The notes beneath the pieces are model-generated. The model was given only the letters and a program-made list of their open reading frames with translations. It did not search any database and had not been told where the DNA came from. The translations under genes and the position numbers were made by a program. Shown here one piece after another: positions 1 through 11,715 of a stretch of DNA of 64,000 nt (the first letter of the stretch is position 1; the number at the start of each line of letters is the position of its first letter). This DNA comes from Yamagishiella unicocca (Eukaryota; Chlorophyta; Chlorophyceae; Chlamydomonadales; Volvocaceae), in the NCBI GenBank assembly GCA_003116995.1, contig BDSL01000094.1, forward strand, positions 186,001 to 250,000, in the 5' to 3' direction.

Positions 1-2171
1 GGCGCACTCCTAACGTGCCGCCAGCTGCCGGCTGGGAGGCTCGCTCATCGGTCCTGGTCTTGTCCCAAGAAGGCTTTCCTCATTTCAGCCTTCGGCGAAG
101 TCGTGAGGCGTCACGTGTGTTTTTATGCGGCACGCTCGCATCCAACCTGATGCACGCCGAGGCATCGCCTTTCCTATCTGGTCCGCAAGTTATTTAATCG
201 TGCTTTCGCTTCCGTGCCCCGCCGCTTCCCCCTTCCCTCCGTAGGACATGGAAGGACATCGCGGTGTACGACAGCGGCGCACTCCTAACGTGCCGCCAGC
301 TGCCGGCTGGGAGGCTCGCTCATCGGTCCTGGTCTTGTCCCAAGAAGGCTTTCCTCATTTCAGCCTTCGGCGAAGTCGTGAGGCGTCACGTGTGTTTTTA
401 TGCGGCACGCTCGCATCCAACCTGATGCACGCCGAGGCATCGCCTTTCCTATCTGGTCCGCAAGTTATTTAATCGTGCTTTCGCTTCCGTGCCCCGCCGC
501 TTCCCCCTTCCCTCCGTAGGACATGGAAGGACATCGCGGTGTACGACAGCGGCGCACTCCTAACGTGCCGCCAGCTGCCGGCTGGGAGGCTCGCTCATCG
601 GTCCTGGTCTTGTCCCAAGAAGGCTTTCCTCATTTCAGCCTTCGGCGAAGTCGTGAGGCGTCACGTGTGTTTTTATGCGGCACGCTCGCATCCAACCTGA
701 TGCACGCCGAGGCATCGCCTTTCCTATCTGGTCCGCAAGTTATTTAATCGTGCTTTCGCTTCCGTGCCCCGCCGCTTCCCCTTTCCCTCCGTAGGACATG
801 GAAGCACATCGCGGTGTACGACAGCGGCGCACTCCTAACGTGCCGCCAGCTGCCGGCTGGGAGGCTCGCTCATCGGTCCTGGTCTTGTCCCAAGAAGGCT
901 TTCCTCATTTCAGCCTTCGGCGAAGTCGTGAGGCGTCACGTGTGTTTTTATGTGGCACGCTCGCATCCAACCTGATGCACGCCGAGGCATCGCCTTTCCT
1001 ATCTGGTCCGCAAGTTATTTAATCGTGCTTTCGCTTCCGTGCCCTGCCACTTCCCCTTTCCCTCCGTAGGACATGGAAGCACATCGCGGTGTACGACAGC
1101 GGCGCACTCCTAACGTGCCGCCAGCTGCCGGCTGGGAGGCTCGCTCATCGGTCCTGGTCTTGTCCCAAGAAGGCTTTCCTCATTTCAGCCTTCGGCGAAG
1201 TCGTGAGGCGTCACGTGTGTTTTCATGCGGCACGCTCGCATCCAACCTGATGCACGCCGAGGCATCGCCTTTCCTATCTGGTCCGCAAGTTATTTAATCG
1301 TGCTTTCGCTTCCGTGCCCCGCCGCTTCCCCCTTCCCTCCGTAGGACATGGAAGCACATCGCGGTGTACGACAGCGGCGCACTCCTAACGTGCCGCCAGC
1401 TGCCGGCTGGGAGGCTCGCTCATCGGTCCTGGTCTTGTCCCAAGAAGGCTTTCCTCATTTCAGCCTTCGGCGAAGTCGTGAGGCGTCACGTGTGTTTTTA
1501 TGCGGCACGCTCGCATCCAACCTGATGCACGCCGAGGCATCGCCTTTCCTATCTGGTCCGCAAGTTATTTAATCGTGCTTTCGCTTCCGTGCCCCGCCGC
1601 TTCCCCCTTCCCTCCGTAGGACATGGAAGCACATCGCGGTGTACGACAGCGGCGCACTCCTAACGTGCCGCCAGCTGCCGGCTGGGAGGCTCGCTCATCG
1701 GTCCTGGTCTTGTCCCAAGAAGGCTTTCCTCATTTCAGCCTTCGGCGAAGTCGTGAGGCGTCACGTGTGTTTTTATGCGGCACGCTCGCATCCAACCTGA
1801 TGCACGCCGAGGCATCGCCTTTCCTATCTGGTCCGCAAGTTATTTAATCGTGCTTTCGCTTCCGTGCCCCGCCGCTTCCCCTTTCCCTCCGTAGGACATG
1901 GAAGCACATCGCGGTGTACGACAGCGGCGCACTCCTAACGTGCCGCCAGCTGCCGGCTGGGAGGCTCGCTCATCGGTCCTGGTCTTGTCCCAAGAAGGCT
2001 TTCCTCATTTCAGCCTTCGGCGAAGTCGTGAGGCGTCACGTGTGTTTTTATGCGGCACGCTCGCATCCAACCTGATGCACGCCGAGGCATCGCCTTTCCT
2101 ATCTGGTCCGCAAGTTATTTAATCGTGCTTTCGCTTCCGTGCCCCGCCGCTTCCCCTTTCCCTCCGTAGGA
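1..2171. repeat. 275-bp tandem satellite, about 8 copies
   Basis: A 275-bp unit repeats head to tail; equivalent points (for example the ATG after GTAGGAC) recur at 248, 523, 798, 1073, 1348, 1623 and 1898. The array begins before base 1, so the first unit is partial. Copies differ by a handful of substitutions (GGACATC versus GCACATC near the unit start; scattered C/T changes), which indicates recent homogenisation. Each unit holds a short open frame of 74 codons, but because the frame is simply copied with the unit it is no evidence of coding. The array runs directly into degenerate units of the 46-bp minisatellite at about 2172. Confidence 0.97.
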
Positions 2172-2290
2172 CATATCTGGTCAACAACACGGCGGCGTGC
2201 TTCAGGCGGCGGCGCATTCCGCCTGGTCAACAACACAGCAGCGTGCTTCAGGCGGCGGCGCCATCCTTCTGGTCAACAATGCGAGCACCG
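2172..2290. repeat. Degenerate 46-bp minisatellite units at satellite edge
   Basis: About two and a half units of the GTGCTTCAGGCGGCGGCG repeat that forms the larger blocks at 3905-4985 and 6262-8112. They follow the last 275-bp unit without spacer, so the two repeat types are physically joined. Confidence 0.85.
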
Positions 2291-2339
2291 CTACCCGCCC
2301 CCACCTCCGCCTCCTTCATGCCCGCACTTCCGCCTCCTT

Positions 2340-2495
2340 AATGCCTCCCGGCCTCCCCGCCACCGCCTCTAGCTCCTTCATGCCTCCCGGCCTCCCCGCC
2401 CCAACCTCCACCTCTTTCATGCCCCCCGGCCTCCCCGCCACCATCTCCGCCTTCTTCATGCCTCCCGGCCTCCCCGCCGCCACCTCCGCCTCCAT
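2340..2495. repeat. 39-bp tandem repeat, about 4 copies
   Basis: Four imperfect copies of a unit containing CATGCCTCCCGGCCTCCCCG. The 39-bp period is a multiple of three, so one frame reads a repeated MPPGLPA motif, but no gene context supports translation. Confidence 0.8.
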
Positions 2496-2727
2496 CACCT
2501 GCATCGCTCGCCATCGACTGGATGAGCTGGACTGCTCCTGGTGATCACTTGGCCAGGTGAGGTCAGCGGCAAGTGAGGTCGGGGTGGGGAACCGAGGGCA
2601 GCCGATTATCAAGCGGCGGGTTTAGGAGTGTCAAGCAGGATGTTGCCGCCGTACGTGTTATGCATGTTGCAAACGTGTGCCTGTTCACAGCGCGCGCGCG
2701 GACTCGCGGTTGCTGTGAAGGATCGAT

Positions 2728-2874
2728 CGGGCGGGGCAAGGTATCTGCCGCACCGTCCAGCCAGCCCCTCAGCGTTCAGCCAGCCGTCCAATTATTGCAG
2801 CCAGCCTTCATCAGTCGCCAGCAGCTCATTCAGTCTTTCCAGCCTTCGGTGTAGCAGGTATCTTGCCCCGCCCG
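2728..2874. mobile_element. Short terminal-inverted-repeat element, copy 1 (MITE-like)
   Basis: A roughly 147-bp segment whose left end reads GGGCGGGGCAAGGTATCTGC and whose right end, on the opposite strand, reads GGGCGGGGCAAGATACCTGC, that is near-perfect inverted ends of about 20 bp. The interior is rich in CAGCC motifs and has no coding frame. A related copy lies at 5735-5890. A target-site duplication is not clear. MITE-like is an inference from structure and recurrence. Confidence 0.6.
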
Positions 2875-3904
2875 TCGTCCCGGCGGCATACCCTCGCTCG
2901 GTCCCATGCCATCCATGCCGCCGTCGTCTACCCTGCCTCAAACATGCTGTTTGGAGCGTCGTGGATAGCTCAGCTGCCAGTGCCTCCCAGATAATCCGCC
3001 ACTGCCGGTAACTGCTGCCACACGCCCCCGCCCTTCTGCCCTACGTCGTCCTTCATCGCCCGAGACCGCCCTCGCGCCCTACATTGCGCGAGCCCAACGT
3101 ACGGCTGCTCCCCGGACTGGTGAGACGATCGAGACCCGCAGCTGGCTGGAGCGGACGACTTCGCCGGCACATTACTTCCTACCTGGGCTGGGAATCCACC
3201 TTGGGAGTGCACCGGCCCATCGGCCCGCCGCGCGGTGACCCTGCATCTACCATACAGGCGTACATCGCCGGCAGGTGCGTGTCGTACCTGGGGTCTGGAT
3301 GTGTGCCGGAGCTGCAGGCAGGTAGCAGGCTGTTGAGAGCGTACGTCGATAGGACGGGATTACTCGCTCAAGCGCGGGAGACGGGGCTGGCTGACTTGTC
3401 GCTTGCACGTGTGTGTGACGCTTGCATGCCTGGGCATACATGCGGTGACCCGCCTCTGCCCGGCCACCACACCACCGCCGTATAATAACAAGACAGGGTC
3501 TTGCCCGGCGAGTGCATCATTGTTTGGTATTCGTATGGCGCTACGCTTACACAGGTGATTTCAGTATGATGATGCACTGGCGGTGTCGCCCTTATTTGCG
3601 TCCCGCAGGTAGGCCCAGCAAGGGAGCTCCGTCCACAGCGCAGATCCAGTGGCGGCAAGCAAGCAGCTGCAGCCGCCAGCTCTGCGTATGTTGTTGCCGC
3701 GGCCATCATCTTGCCGATATTACCGCCGCAGGACAGACATGCACTAGGCCTCTACCACCGACGCCTCCGCCCACAACGTACAGCGGTCACGTGTGGTACG
3801 ATGGCAGCTGTCACGTACGACAGCACGAACTAATGCCCCTTGCGGGCAACCCATGTACCCATCCGGACCGCCCGCTGTGCCCGCCGGAGCCTAGCGATTG
3901 AGCT
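2875..3904. other. Non-genic spacer between repeats
   Basis: No gene recognised. The first few hundred bases (to about 3110) resemble 5891-6170 in order and wording (CCGCCACT, CATCGCCCGAG, CCCTACGTC), which suggests a diverged duplicated block carrying the inverted-repeat element plus a minisatellite. Confidence 0.5.
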
Positions 3905-4985
3905 GCCGTGTCGGGTCAACAATGCGGCGGCGTGCTTCAGGTGTCTGGTATCTGGACAACAACGCGGCGGCGTGCTTCAGGCAGCGGCGCCCTCCGCCTG
4001 GGCAACAATACGGCCGCGTGCTTCAGGCGGCGGCGCCTTCCGCCTGGGCAACAATACGGTGACGTGCTTCAGGCGGCGGCGCCTCTCCGCCTAGGCAAGA
4101 ACACGGCGGCGTGTTTCAGGCGTCGGCGCCGCTCCGCCTGGGCAACGATGCGGGCGGCGTGCGGCGGCGTGCTTCAGGCGGCGGCGCCTTCCGCCTGGGC
4201 AACAACACGGTGACGTGCTTCAGGCGGCGGCGCCTTCCTTCTGGCAACCATGCGGCGGCGTGCTTCAGGCGGCGGCGCCCTCCTTCTGGGCAGCAATGCG
4301 GCGGCGTGCTTCAGGCAGCGGCGCCCTCCGCCTGGGCAACAATACGGTGGCGCGCTTCAGGCGGCGGCGCCTTTCGCCTGGGCAACAACACGGTGACGTG
4401 CTTCAGGCAGCGGCGCCTTCCTTCTGGCAACAATGCGGCGGCGTGCTTCAGGCGGCGGCGCCCTCCGCCTGGGCAACAATACGGTGACGTGCTTCAGGCG
4501 GCGGCGCATTCCTTCTGGCAACAATGCGGCGGCGTGCTTCAGGCGGCGGCGCCCTCCTTCTGGGCAGCAATGCGGCGGCGTGCTTCAGGCGGCGGCGCCC
4601 TCCTTCTGGGCAGCAATGCGGCGGCGTGCTTCAGGCGGCGGCGCCTTCCTTCTGGCAACAATGCGGGCGGCGTGATTCAGACGGCGGCACCTTCTGTCTT
4701 GTCTACAATGCGGTGGCGCGCTTCAGGGGGCGGCGCCGCTCCGCCTGGGCAACGATGCGGGCGGCGTGCGGCGGCGTGCTTCAGGCGGCGGCGCCTTCCG
4801 CCTGGGCAACAACACTGTGACGTGCTTCAGGCAGCGGCGCCTTCCTTCTGGCAACAATGCGGCGGCGTGCTTCAGGCTGCGGCGCCCTCCTTCTGGGCAG
4901 CAATGCGGCGGCGTGCTTCAGGCGGCGGCGCCCTCCTTCTGGGCAGCAATGCGGCAGCGTGCTTCAGGCGGCGGCGCCCTCCGCC
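3905..4985. repeat. 46-bp GC-rich minisatellite, block 1 (about 23 units)
   Basis: Units of 45-46 bp built on GCGTGCTTCAGGCGGCGGCG followed by variant C(T/C)CCTTCTGGGCAGCAATG or CGCCTGGGCAACAA halves. A clean 46-bp spacing is visible between GGGCAGCAATG at 4562 and 4608. Because 46 is not a multiple of three, a forward frame reads three different translations of the same unit in succession, and long open frames appear in all three forward frames. I treat these as by-products of stop-free repeat sequence. Confidence 0.95.
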
Positions 4986-5734
4986 CCGGTAGGTGATGGC
5001 TGGTGCACGGGACGGGAGTCGATCGGGCACGTGCGTATGGGTGATTAGCGCTAAGCCGCAAAACTACGTGGAGAGAAAAGCATCTCGGACGGCGGCACTT
5101 CCAGTTTAGGGATTCGGAAAACGCGTATGTGTGCGTGTCAGCGCAGACAGGTGCTGTATGTTGCGATGTCTTTGCGACTGGGGCCGGGACTTGGGTGCCG
5201 AGACGGCGACCAGGCGCAACCCTATCCTTCGCTTAATCCTAGTTTTCAGCAAGCTAGCAGTCAGCTCATTGCCAGCTGCTGTTTATAGCAAGTCGGCTCT
5301 AACGTACATCTCAGCAGTCGAACCATCGTGAGCGATAATGTCAGCAAGTCAGCCAGTAGCAGAGCTGCCGGCGAGTACGGCGCCAGCCCCCGGCTCCCAC
5401 CCGCGGTTCAGCGGCGCCTCCCCTAGATAGCTGTGATTGCTGAGCTGTAAGAACCTAGCTGTGGCCGGTCCTTGTAACCCTGTCACTCGTTACTGCCCTC
5501 CGTTCGCGCCCGCTCCCCCTCCCTACACAGGCTTTCCTCACAACGGTGCCATCCCGTCCGTCCGGAGGTGAGTTTTCGCATTCCTGACTTGTTGCATCAG
5601 TACGCCGTGCGCAGTTTGCAATGTTCGACGCAACTTGCAACATGCACGACATCTGGAAGACCCTTCCACAATAATGTTGGCATTCCGATTCGCGCTCTGA
5701 CTCGCTCGCACCTCGCGCGGGTGTCGTGGAGGAT
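4986..5734. other. Non-genic spacer
   Basis: No gene or repeat family recognised between the first minisatellite block and the second inverted-repeat element. Confidence 0.5.
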
Positions 5735-5890
5735 CGGGTGGGGCAAAATGTCTGCTGCACCGCTCAGCCAGCCCTTCAGCGTACGTCCAGCCAGCCAGCC
5801 GTATGTTTGCAGCCGGTTGTCTTCAGCAGCCTGCTTCCTCACAGCCGCGATAATCCAGCCTTCGGTGCAGCGGACGTCTTGCCCCGCCCG
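5735..5890. mobile_element. Short terminal-inverted-repeat element, copy 2 (MITE-like)
   Basis: About 156 bp. The left end reads GGGTGGGGCAAAATGTCTGC; the right end, on the opposite strand, reads GGGCGGGGCAAGACGTCCGC. The ends and the CAGCC-rich interior match copy 1 at 2728-2874 with substitutions and small length differences. Both copies sit roughly 0.4-1 kb before a minisatellite block. Confidence 0.6.
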
Positions 5891-6189
5891 TTGTCCCGGC
5901 CCCTCCGACTCTAGCCACGTAGAACCTACCACTGCTGTCGTCGTCACCTGCTGTATACCCTGCTTTATTCACATTTGTCGCCCGACCCTCGCGCCTATAT
6001 GCGACCACCGTCGCTAAGATGAACCGCCACTAACTACTGCTACATGCACCCACCTCCTCCGTCCAACCCCGGCGGTGGGGTGTTTTGCAACCCTTCCCCG
6101 CGCCCGCCCTGCATCGCCCGAGCCCGCCCACCCTACGTCATCATCTACGTACGACTACGAGACCTGCGTACGACTACGAGATCTACCAT

Positions 6190-6240
6190 CGGCCAAGGCG
6201 ATGCGGGCCAAGGCGATGCGGGCCAAGGCGATGCGGGGCA
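6190..6240. repeat. 15-bp tandem repeat, 3 copies
   Basis: GCGATGCGGGCCAAG is repeated three times just before the second minisatellite block. Confidence 0.85.
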
Positions 6241-6261
6241 GCACGAGTCGATACCTCGAGG

Positions 6262-8112
6262 CTCTGCGCCTGAGCAACAACACGGTGACGTGCTTCAGGC
6301 GGCGGCGCCTTCCGCCTGGGCAACAACACGGTGACGTGCTTCAGGCGGCGGCGCCTTCCTTCTGGCAACCATGCGGCGGCGTGCTTCAGGCGGCAGCGCC
6401 CTCCTTCTGGGCAGCAATGCGGCGGCGTGCTTCAGGCGGCGGCGCCCTCCTTCTGGGCAGCAATGCGGCGGCGTGCTTCAGGCGGCGGCGCCCTCCGCCT
6501 GGGCAACAATGCGGGCGGCGTGATTCAGGCAGCGGCACCTTTTTTTATTGTCTACAATGCGGTGGCGCGCTTCAGGCGGCGGCGCCGCTCCGACTGGGCA
6601 GCAATGCGGTGGCGCGCTTCAGGCGGCGGCGCCTTCCGCCTGGGCAACCATGCGGCGGCGTGCTTCAGGCGGCGGCGCCCTCCTTCTGGGCAGCAATGCG
6701 GCGGCGTGCTTCAGGCGGCGGCGCCCTCCGCCTGGGCAACAATGCGGGCGGCGTGATTCAGGCAGCGGCACCTTTTTTTATTGTCTACAATGCGGTGGCG
6801 CGCTTCAGGCGGCGGCGCCGCTCCGACTGGGCAGCAATGCGGTGGCGCGCTTCAGGCGGCGGCGCCTTCCGCCTGGGCAACAATGCGGCGGCGTGCTTCA
6901 GGCGGCGGCGCCCTCCTTCTGGGCAGCAATGCGGCGGCGTGCTTCAGGCGGCGGCGCCCTCCGCCTGGGCAACAATGCGGGCGGCGTGATTCAGGCAGCG
7001 GCACCTTTTTTTATTGTCTACAATGCGGTGGCGCGCTTCAGGCGGCGGCGCCGCTCCGACTGGGCAGCAATGCGGTGGCGCGCTTCAGGCGGCGGCGCCT
7101 TCCGCCTGGGCAACAATGCGGCGGCGTGCTTCAGGCGGCAGCGCCCTCCTTCTGGGCAGCAATGCGGCGGCGTGCTTCAGGCGGCGGCGCCCTCCTTCTG
7201 GGCAGCAATGCGGCGGCGTGCTTCAGGCGGCGGCGCCCTCCGCCTGGGCAACAATGCGGGCGGCGTGATTCAGGCAGCGGCACCTTTTTTTATTGTCTAC
7301 AATGCGGTGGCGCGCTTCAGGCGGCGGCGCCGCTCCGACTGGGCAGCAATGCGGTGGCGCGCTTCAGGCGGCGGCGCCTTCCGCCTGGGCAACAATGCGG
7401 GCGGCGTGCTTCAGGCGGCGGCGCCCTCCTTCTGGTCAGCAATGCGGCGGCGTGCTTCAGGCGGCGGCGCCTTCCGCCTGGGCAACAATACGGTGGCGCG
7501 CTTCAGGCGGCGGCGCGTTCCTTCTGGCAACAATGCGGGCGGCGTGATTCAGGCAGCGGCACCTTTTTATTGTCTACAATGCGGTGGCGCGCTTCAGGCG
7601 GCGGCGCCGCTCCGACTGGGCAGCAATGCGGCGGCGTGCTTCAGGCGGCGGCGCCTTCCTTCTGGGCAGCAATGCGGTGGCGTGCTTCAGGCGGCGGCGC
7701 CTTCCTTCTGGCAACAATGCGGGCGGCGTGATTCAGACGGCGGCGCCTTCTGTCTTGTCTAAAATGCGGTGGCGCGCTTCAGGGGGCGGCGTCGCTCCGC
7801 CTGGGCAACGATGCGGGCGGCGTGCGGCCGCGTGCTTCAGGTGGCGGCGCCTTCCGCCTGGGCAACAATACGGTGGCGCGCTTCAGGCGGCGGCGCCTTC
7901 CGCCTGGGCAACAACACGGCGGCGTGCTTCAGGCGGCGGCGCCGCTCCGCCTGGGCAACAATGCGGGCGGCGTGCGGCCGCGTGCTTCAGGCGGCGGCGC
8001 CTTCCGCCTGGGCAAAACCACGGCGGCGTGCTTCAGTCGGCGGCGCCTTCCTTCTGGGCAGCAATGCGGCGGCGTGCTTCAGGCGGCGGCGCCTTCCGCC
8101 TGGGCAACAACA
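6262..8112. repeat. 46-bp GC-rich minisatellite, block 2, with 233-bp higher-order repeat
   Basis: About 40 units of the same 45-46-bp repeat as block 1. A marked variant unit carrying a T-run (ACCTTTTTTTATTGTCTACAA) recurs at about 6538, 6771, 7004 and 7283, giving a 233-bp higher-order period (about five units) with one longer interval. A further variant near 7563 has a shorter T-run. Uninterrupted forward frames reach about 400 codons, but composition and the non-triplet period argue against a conserved protein. Confidence 0.95.
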
Positions 8113-8642
8113 CATGCGCTGGTCGAGGCTGTCTACACTCGGCGGGGACATCCTGGCATCGGACGCACGCTGGCGCTGTTGCAGCAGGGTGTCACTGTAG
8201 GTCAGCAGGGTGTCACTGTAGGTTTGGAATGCGGCAGGATACGCACTAAGAGAACCAGATGCTGCAGCAGACCCATCGTCGGTGGAGCGGACTGCTTGGG
8301 TGCTGCGAGGCTTACCCGGCGGCAGCGGGCAAGCTACATGTCCATAGCACAGCATCGGGACACGCTGCTACTCTGCCATGCGCACCGGTCATAACCACCA
8401 AGTCCGTCGAGTGCCGCATGCCCCCGGCGACGATGTACGGCGAGGCGGAGTCTCCAACACCCTGCAGCTCCCGCAGCGCGACATGATCCTGAGGGTTGAG
8501 TCGGTGGCTCTGTTGGGAGTGGCGGCCCTGGAAGGCCCTGTTGGGAGTGGCGGCCCTGCATCGCCCGCAGAGCTCACGGACCCTACCGGATACGACCACC
8601 ATATTGGCGTCGGCCGGCCGCTGACCCAGAAGCTGGCCGTCC

Positions 8643-8712
8643 AGTAGTAGTGGTAGTAGCGATAGTTGTAGTAGTGTTAGTAGTGGTAGCAGTAACTGTT
8701 ACAGTAGGCCGC
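8643..8712. repeat. TAG/TGG-rich simple repeat
   Basis: An imperfect run of GTAGTAGTGGTAG-type triplets ending in GTTACAGTAGGCC. That last string also occurs next to the dispersed repeat copy at about 59190. Confidence 0.8.
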
Positions 8713-11635
8713 AGTAGTGCTGGCGCCGGAACAAGCAAGGGCCGTTCCTGCGGCCTGCGCCGGGTCACCAGGGAGGCGAGCTGTTGCGCCTTTGATAGCT
8801 TCGGTGGACTCGACGGCTGTACGTGGGCTGCTGGCCTTCTATCTACCTATCTGTTGCTGATGACGGGGTTCTGGCGATGACGGTGGCGGCGCTATACCGG
8901 CCCCATGTTGTCAGGCGGCGGCTGTTTGCCCGGCGATAGCTTCGTTTCTTGCCATGCTGGCTGGCCTTACTTGTTGGCAGCAGGCTGATGGCCGTACGTC
9001 TCAACTTTGGCGCACCGCACGGTGGCGGGATCGCGTGTGCTTTGTGTGGAGATAGATGTATCGCGCGCACCCGGCCGGCGGGGGGTGGTTGCTGGTGCAT
9101 ATTGGCTTGGGCGTTTGCGTCAGAGACGGCTGACGGACGCCGTACATCGGAGGTCTGTTCACCTTCGCGCGCGGGAGACAGGTGCGGCTTTAATGCGGGA
9201 GTTAAGAGGTGGGGTTCCGATGGGGTGGAGGGCAGCAGCCTGCGGACGGTCACTCTCCGCCCTTCCGCTAGCGAGGTGCCGGCGATTGCTGCAGTGGGCC
9301 CGGTATACGTTGGCAATTCAAATGCCGTTATGTTGTGTGCGTACAAGTTGCGCTCTGCAGCTTGACCGACTAGCAGGCTGGTGGTGCGGCTGGGTGCCCG
9401 GCTGGAGGGGCGCCTATTTGCCATGCTGGAGGCTGACGTACTCGTTGGCGGCAGGCTGATGGCCCATGTACATATAGTGTCCCCCGGGCACGGCGGCGGT
9501 GATAGGCGCGCATCGGTTCCCCCCCGCGGGATGCCGATGCCGTGCCGATGCCGGTGCCGGATGCCCCTGCTGCCTCCCTCCCTCAATCCCATCGCACTTG
9601 CCACACGTGGTCACCACATCTGCGAACAGCGCTGCCGCCGAGCCGAACAATTTTCGCCCATGTTCTGCTGCACCCCTCTTGATACCCCCAAATGCTGTCC
9701 TTTGCCCCTTCGCGTGGCAGCGGCAGCCGTGAAGGCAGCAGCATGCCTGCTTCGGCCAGCGTCGGCAGCGCGTCTTGTTTGCGGAGAAGGCCCAAGGCGT
9801 TTGCGCAGGGAATAGCACCATAGATTGCTTGGGCGCACGGACGATTTTTTTACACAAGTATGCAACTGGATAACGCGGGGTCACATCCGGTTGTACCCCG
9901 CGGGACATTGCTTTGGTCCCCAGCCGCAACCCCCAGCGTGTAGCCGCCCAAAGGGTCCGGTGTACATGGCCAAAACCGATTTGCTCTTGAAGGCTGCCAA
10001 AGGGCAGCAGCACGCACGCAGCCGTCCGATGCCCCATTGCACAAAAGAAGGCATATCGCACAAAGTTATGGCGTCCGCCACCAATCGCACCAGACATGGC
10101 AGCTGCCATCTAGTCGTTCTTCTACTCGCCTGCCCCCTTTGCCATGCCAGCTACTGGCCACTTCGACGCTGGCGCCGCGCCGCCGGTGTGCATGACCGGG
10201 CATTTTCCGCCAGTGGAGGCTGCGGCATTGGGACCGCCGCCGCACTTGGTAACAGGGCCCGCGGCGAAGCGGCCCTGGAGCCGAGGGGTCCAACGCGCTC
10301 CAGCCAGCTTGTAGTGGCGTCTGAGGCCCTAAGGGGGGTCGCCCGCCGCGCCACGACCCAGGGCTTCCGGCTGGGGCGGCGGCACCGGACAGCAGCCCCG
10401 GGTCTAGCGACGGCGGCACGCCGCCGTTAATGACCGCAGCAGCCGTGTCGCTAAAGTCACCTGCTACAGACGGCGTTAGGACAGCGGCAGGGAACGATGC
10501 CCCAGCACCGACATGAACGATTCGGGGGCATTCATGGTTTCGGCGTTGCTCCAGGGCGTTTTGTTTTGCCGTTGTGCGCGTGCGTTGCGACCCTTGCTGT
10601 CACCGCGGTTTCCCGAACGGCACGGCGGCGCGGTTCAAGACACGGGACGGTCCAGGCCGTTCGCTGCTGGCATCTCACGCCTCTACGGTAACGGTCGGTT
10701 TCCGGGCAGGGCGCCGGGCTGCACCGCCACTCGCCTCGCCGAGCCCCATTTCGCCCACCATTTCTCCGTCTTACGCGTTACACGTTACCACACTTTTGCT
10801 TACCGGTATTCGTTTTCTTTTCCTTTACACAGCCCCGACAGGCCGCCTCCACAGGTTTGCCGGTAGTCAGTCCCAATGCTCCAGCCCACAAAATCGTGTC
10901 CGACGACCATGCGCCAACTGTCATGTCCTTGTCGCGTAAATGGTTTTTGTGCCACCCACCCGCTCCACCACCACCAGCAGCTGCCCGTCGTCTGACTCCT
11001 CCCAGCGGGCAAAGCGTCTGACGTGCGCCTGGGTTGGGGTGGCGGCGGTGGCGGCAGCGGAGGCGATCGATACTCGTCGCGTGCATCCTGCCATCGGCCG
11101 GACTGCCCGTTGCTCGATACGTAGGCAAGCAGCAGCAAGGCGGCCGCCTCTGCACCCGTCCACTTCTCCTAGGCTCAACATGCCCATCACGCTTTCACAT
11201 GTTCACGCAGTGGCACAGCCACTTGCGCAGATAACCATTCCTGGTTAGCAGAAGTAATATGACTGCCCGCTGGTCCACGACTGCCCGGCGTCCTCTCGAA
11301 TGCCAGTCCCCGCCGACCAATGTTCAAGTGAAATTGCGCTGATAAACGCCGTCATCATGTTGTGGAGTTTCGGTGCCCTTCCACCTTATTCTGCGCTGGC
11401 GCTGGCGCTTATACTGGCGGTGGCTGGTTCCGATGTTTGCATCGTTGCGGCGCTTCACTGGTTCGTCGGGTGCTGGGCTGTTAGGTTGGTTGATGGCCAG
11501 TTCCTGATAGGGGAGCCTTTAGTTCAAATTCCCCCTGGGGTGCGGGCTGCTGCTCTGTGTGCTTACGGCCTATCGATTTGGTGTTCTGGTGGTTTGCCTT
11601 TGTTCCGGTGCATGTCGGTCTTTGTTTCCTCCGTC

Positions 11636-11715
11636 TTTTTCAGTGTCAGGCGATGCGCCCGATGGTTCTATCTCTTGGTCTGGAACCCACTGTAATCGTT
11701 ACAACAACTGGCGCT
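11636..11715 (+). repeat. Dispersed repeat R1, copy 1
   Basis: About 80 bp centred on GATGCGCCCGATGGTTCTA. Matching copies lie in inverse orientation at 59170-59262 and 60365-60432. The copies share flanking text (GTGTCAG before, TCTGG and CACTGTAA after), so this is a dispersed element fragment rather than a chance match. No terminal structure is visible. Confidence 0.75.

Noticed and set aside
248..2122. Seven identical 74-codon frames, one per 275-bp unit
   Set aside because: Conserved only because the satellite units are near-identical; no start context, splice signals or known domain.
6548..7762. Open frame of about 404 codons, Arg/Ala-rich
   Set aside because: Entirely within the 46-bp minisatellite; the same DNA is open in all forward frames and the product is only the repeat read in rotating frames.
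8843..10109. Minus-strand frames of 253 and 231 codons
   Set aside because: No recognisable domain, atypical composition, and competing frames on both strands are equally open, as GC-rich non-coding DNA allows.
11300..11695. Hydrophobic 131-codon frame resembling a membrane protein
   Set aside because: Overlaps dispersed repeat R1 and has no homology I recognise; probably chance.
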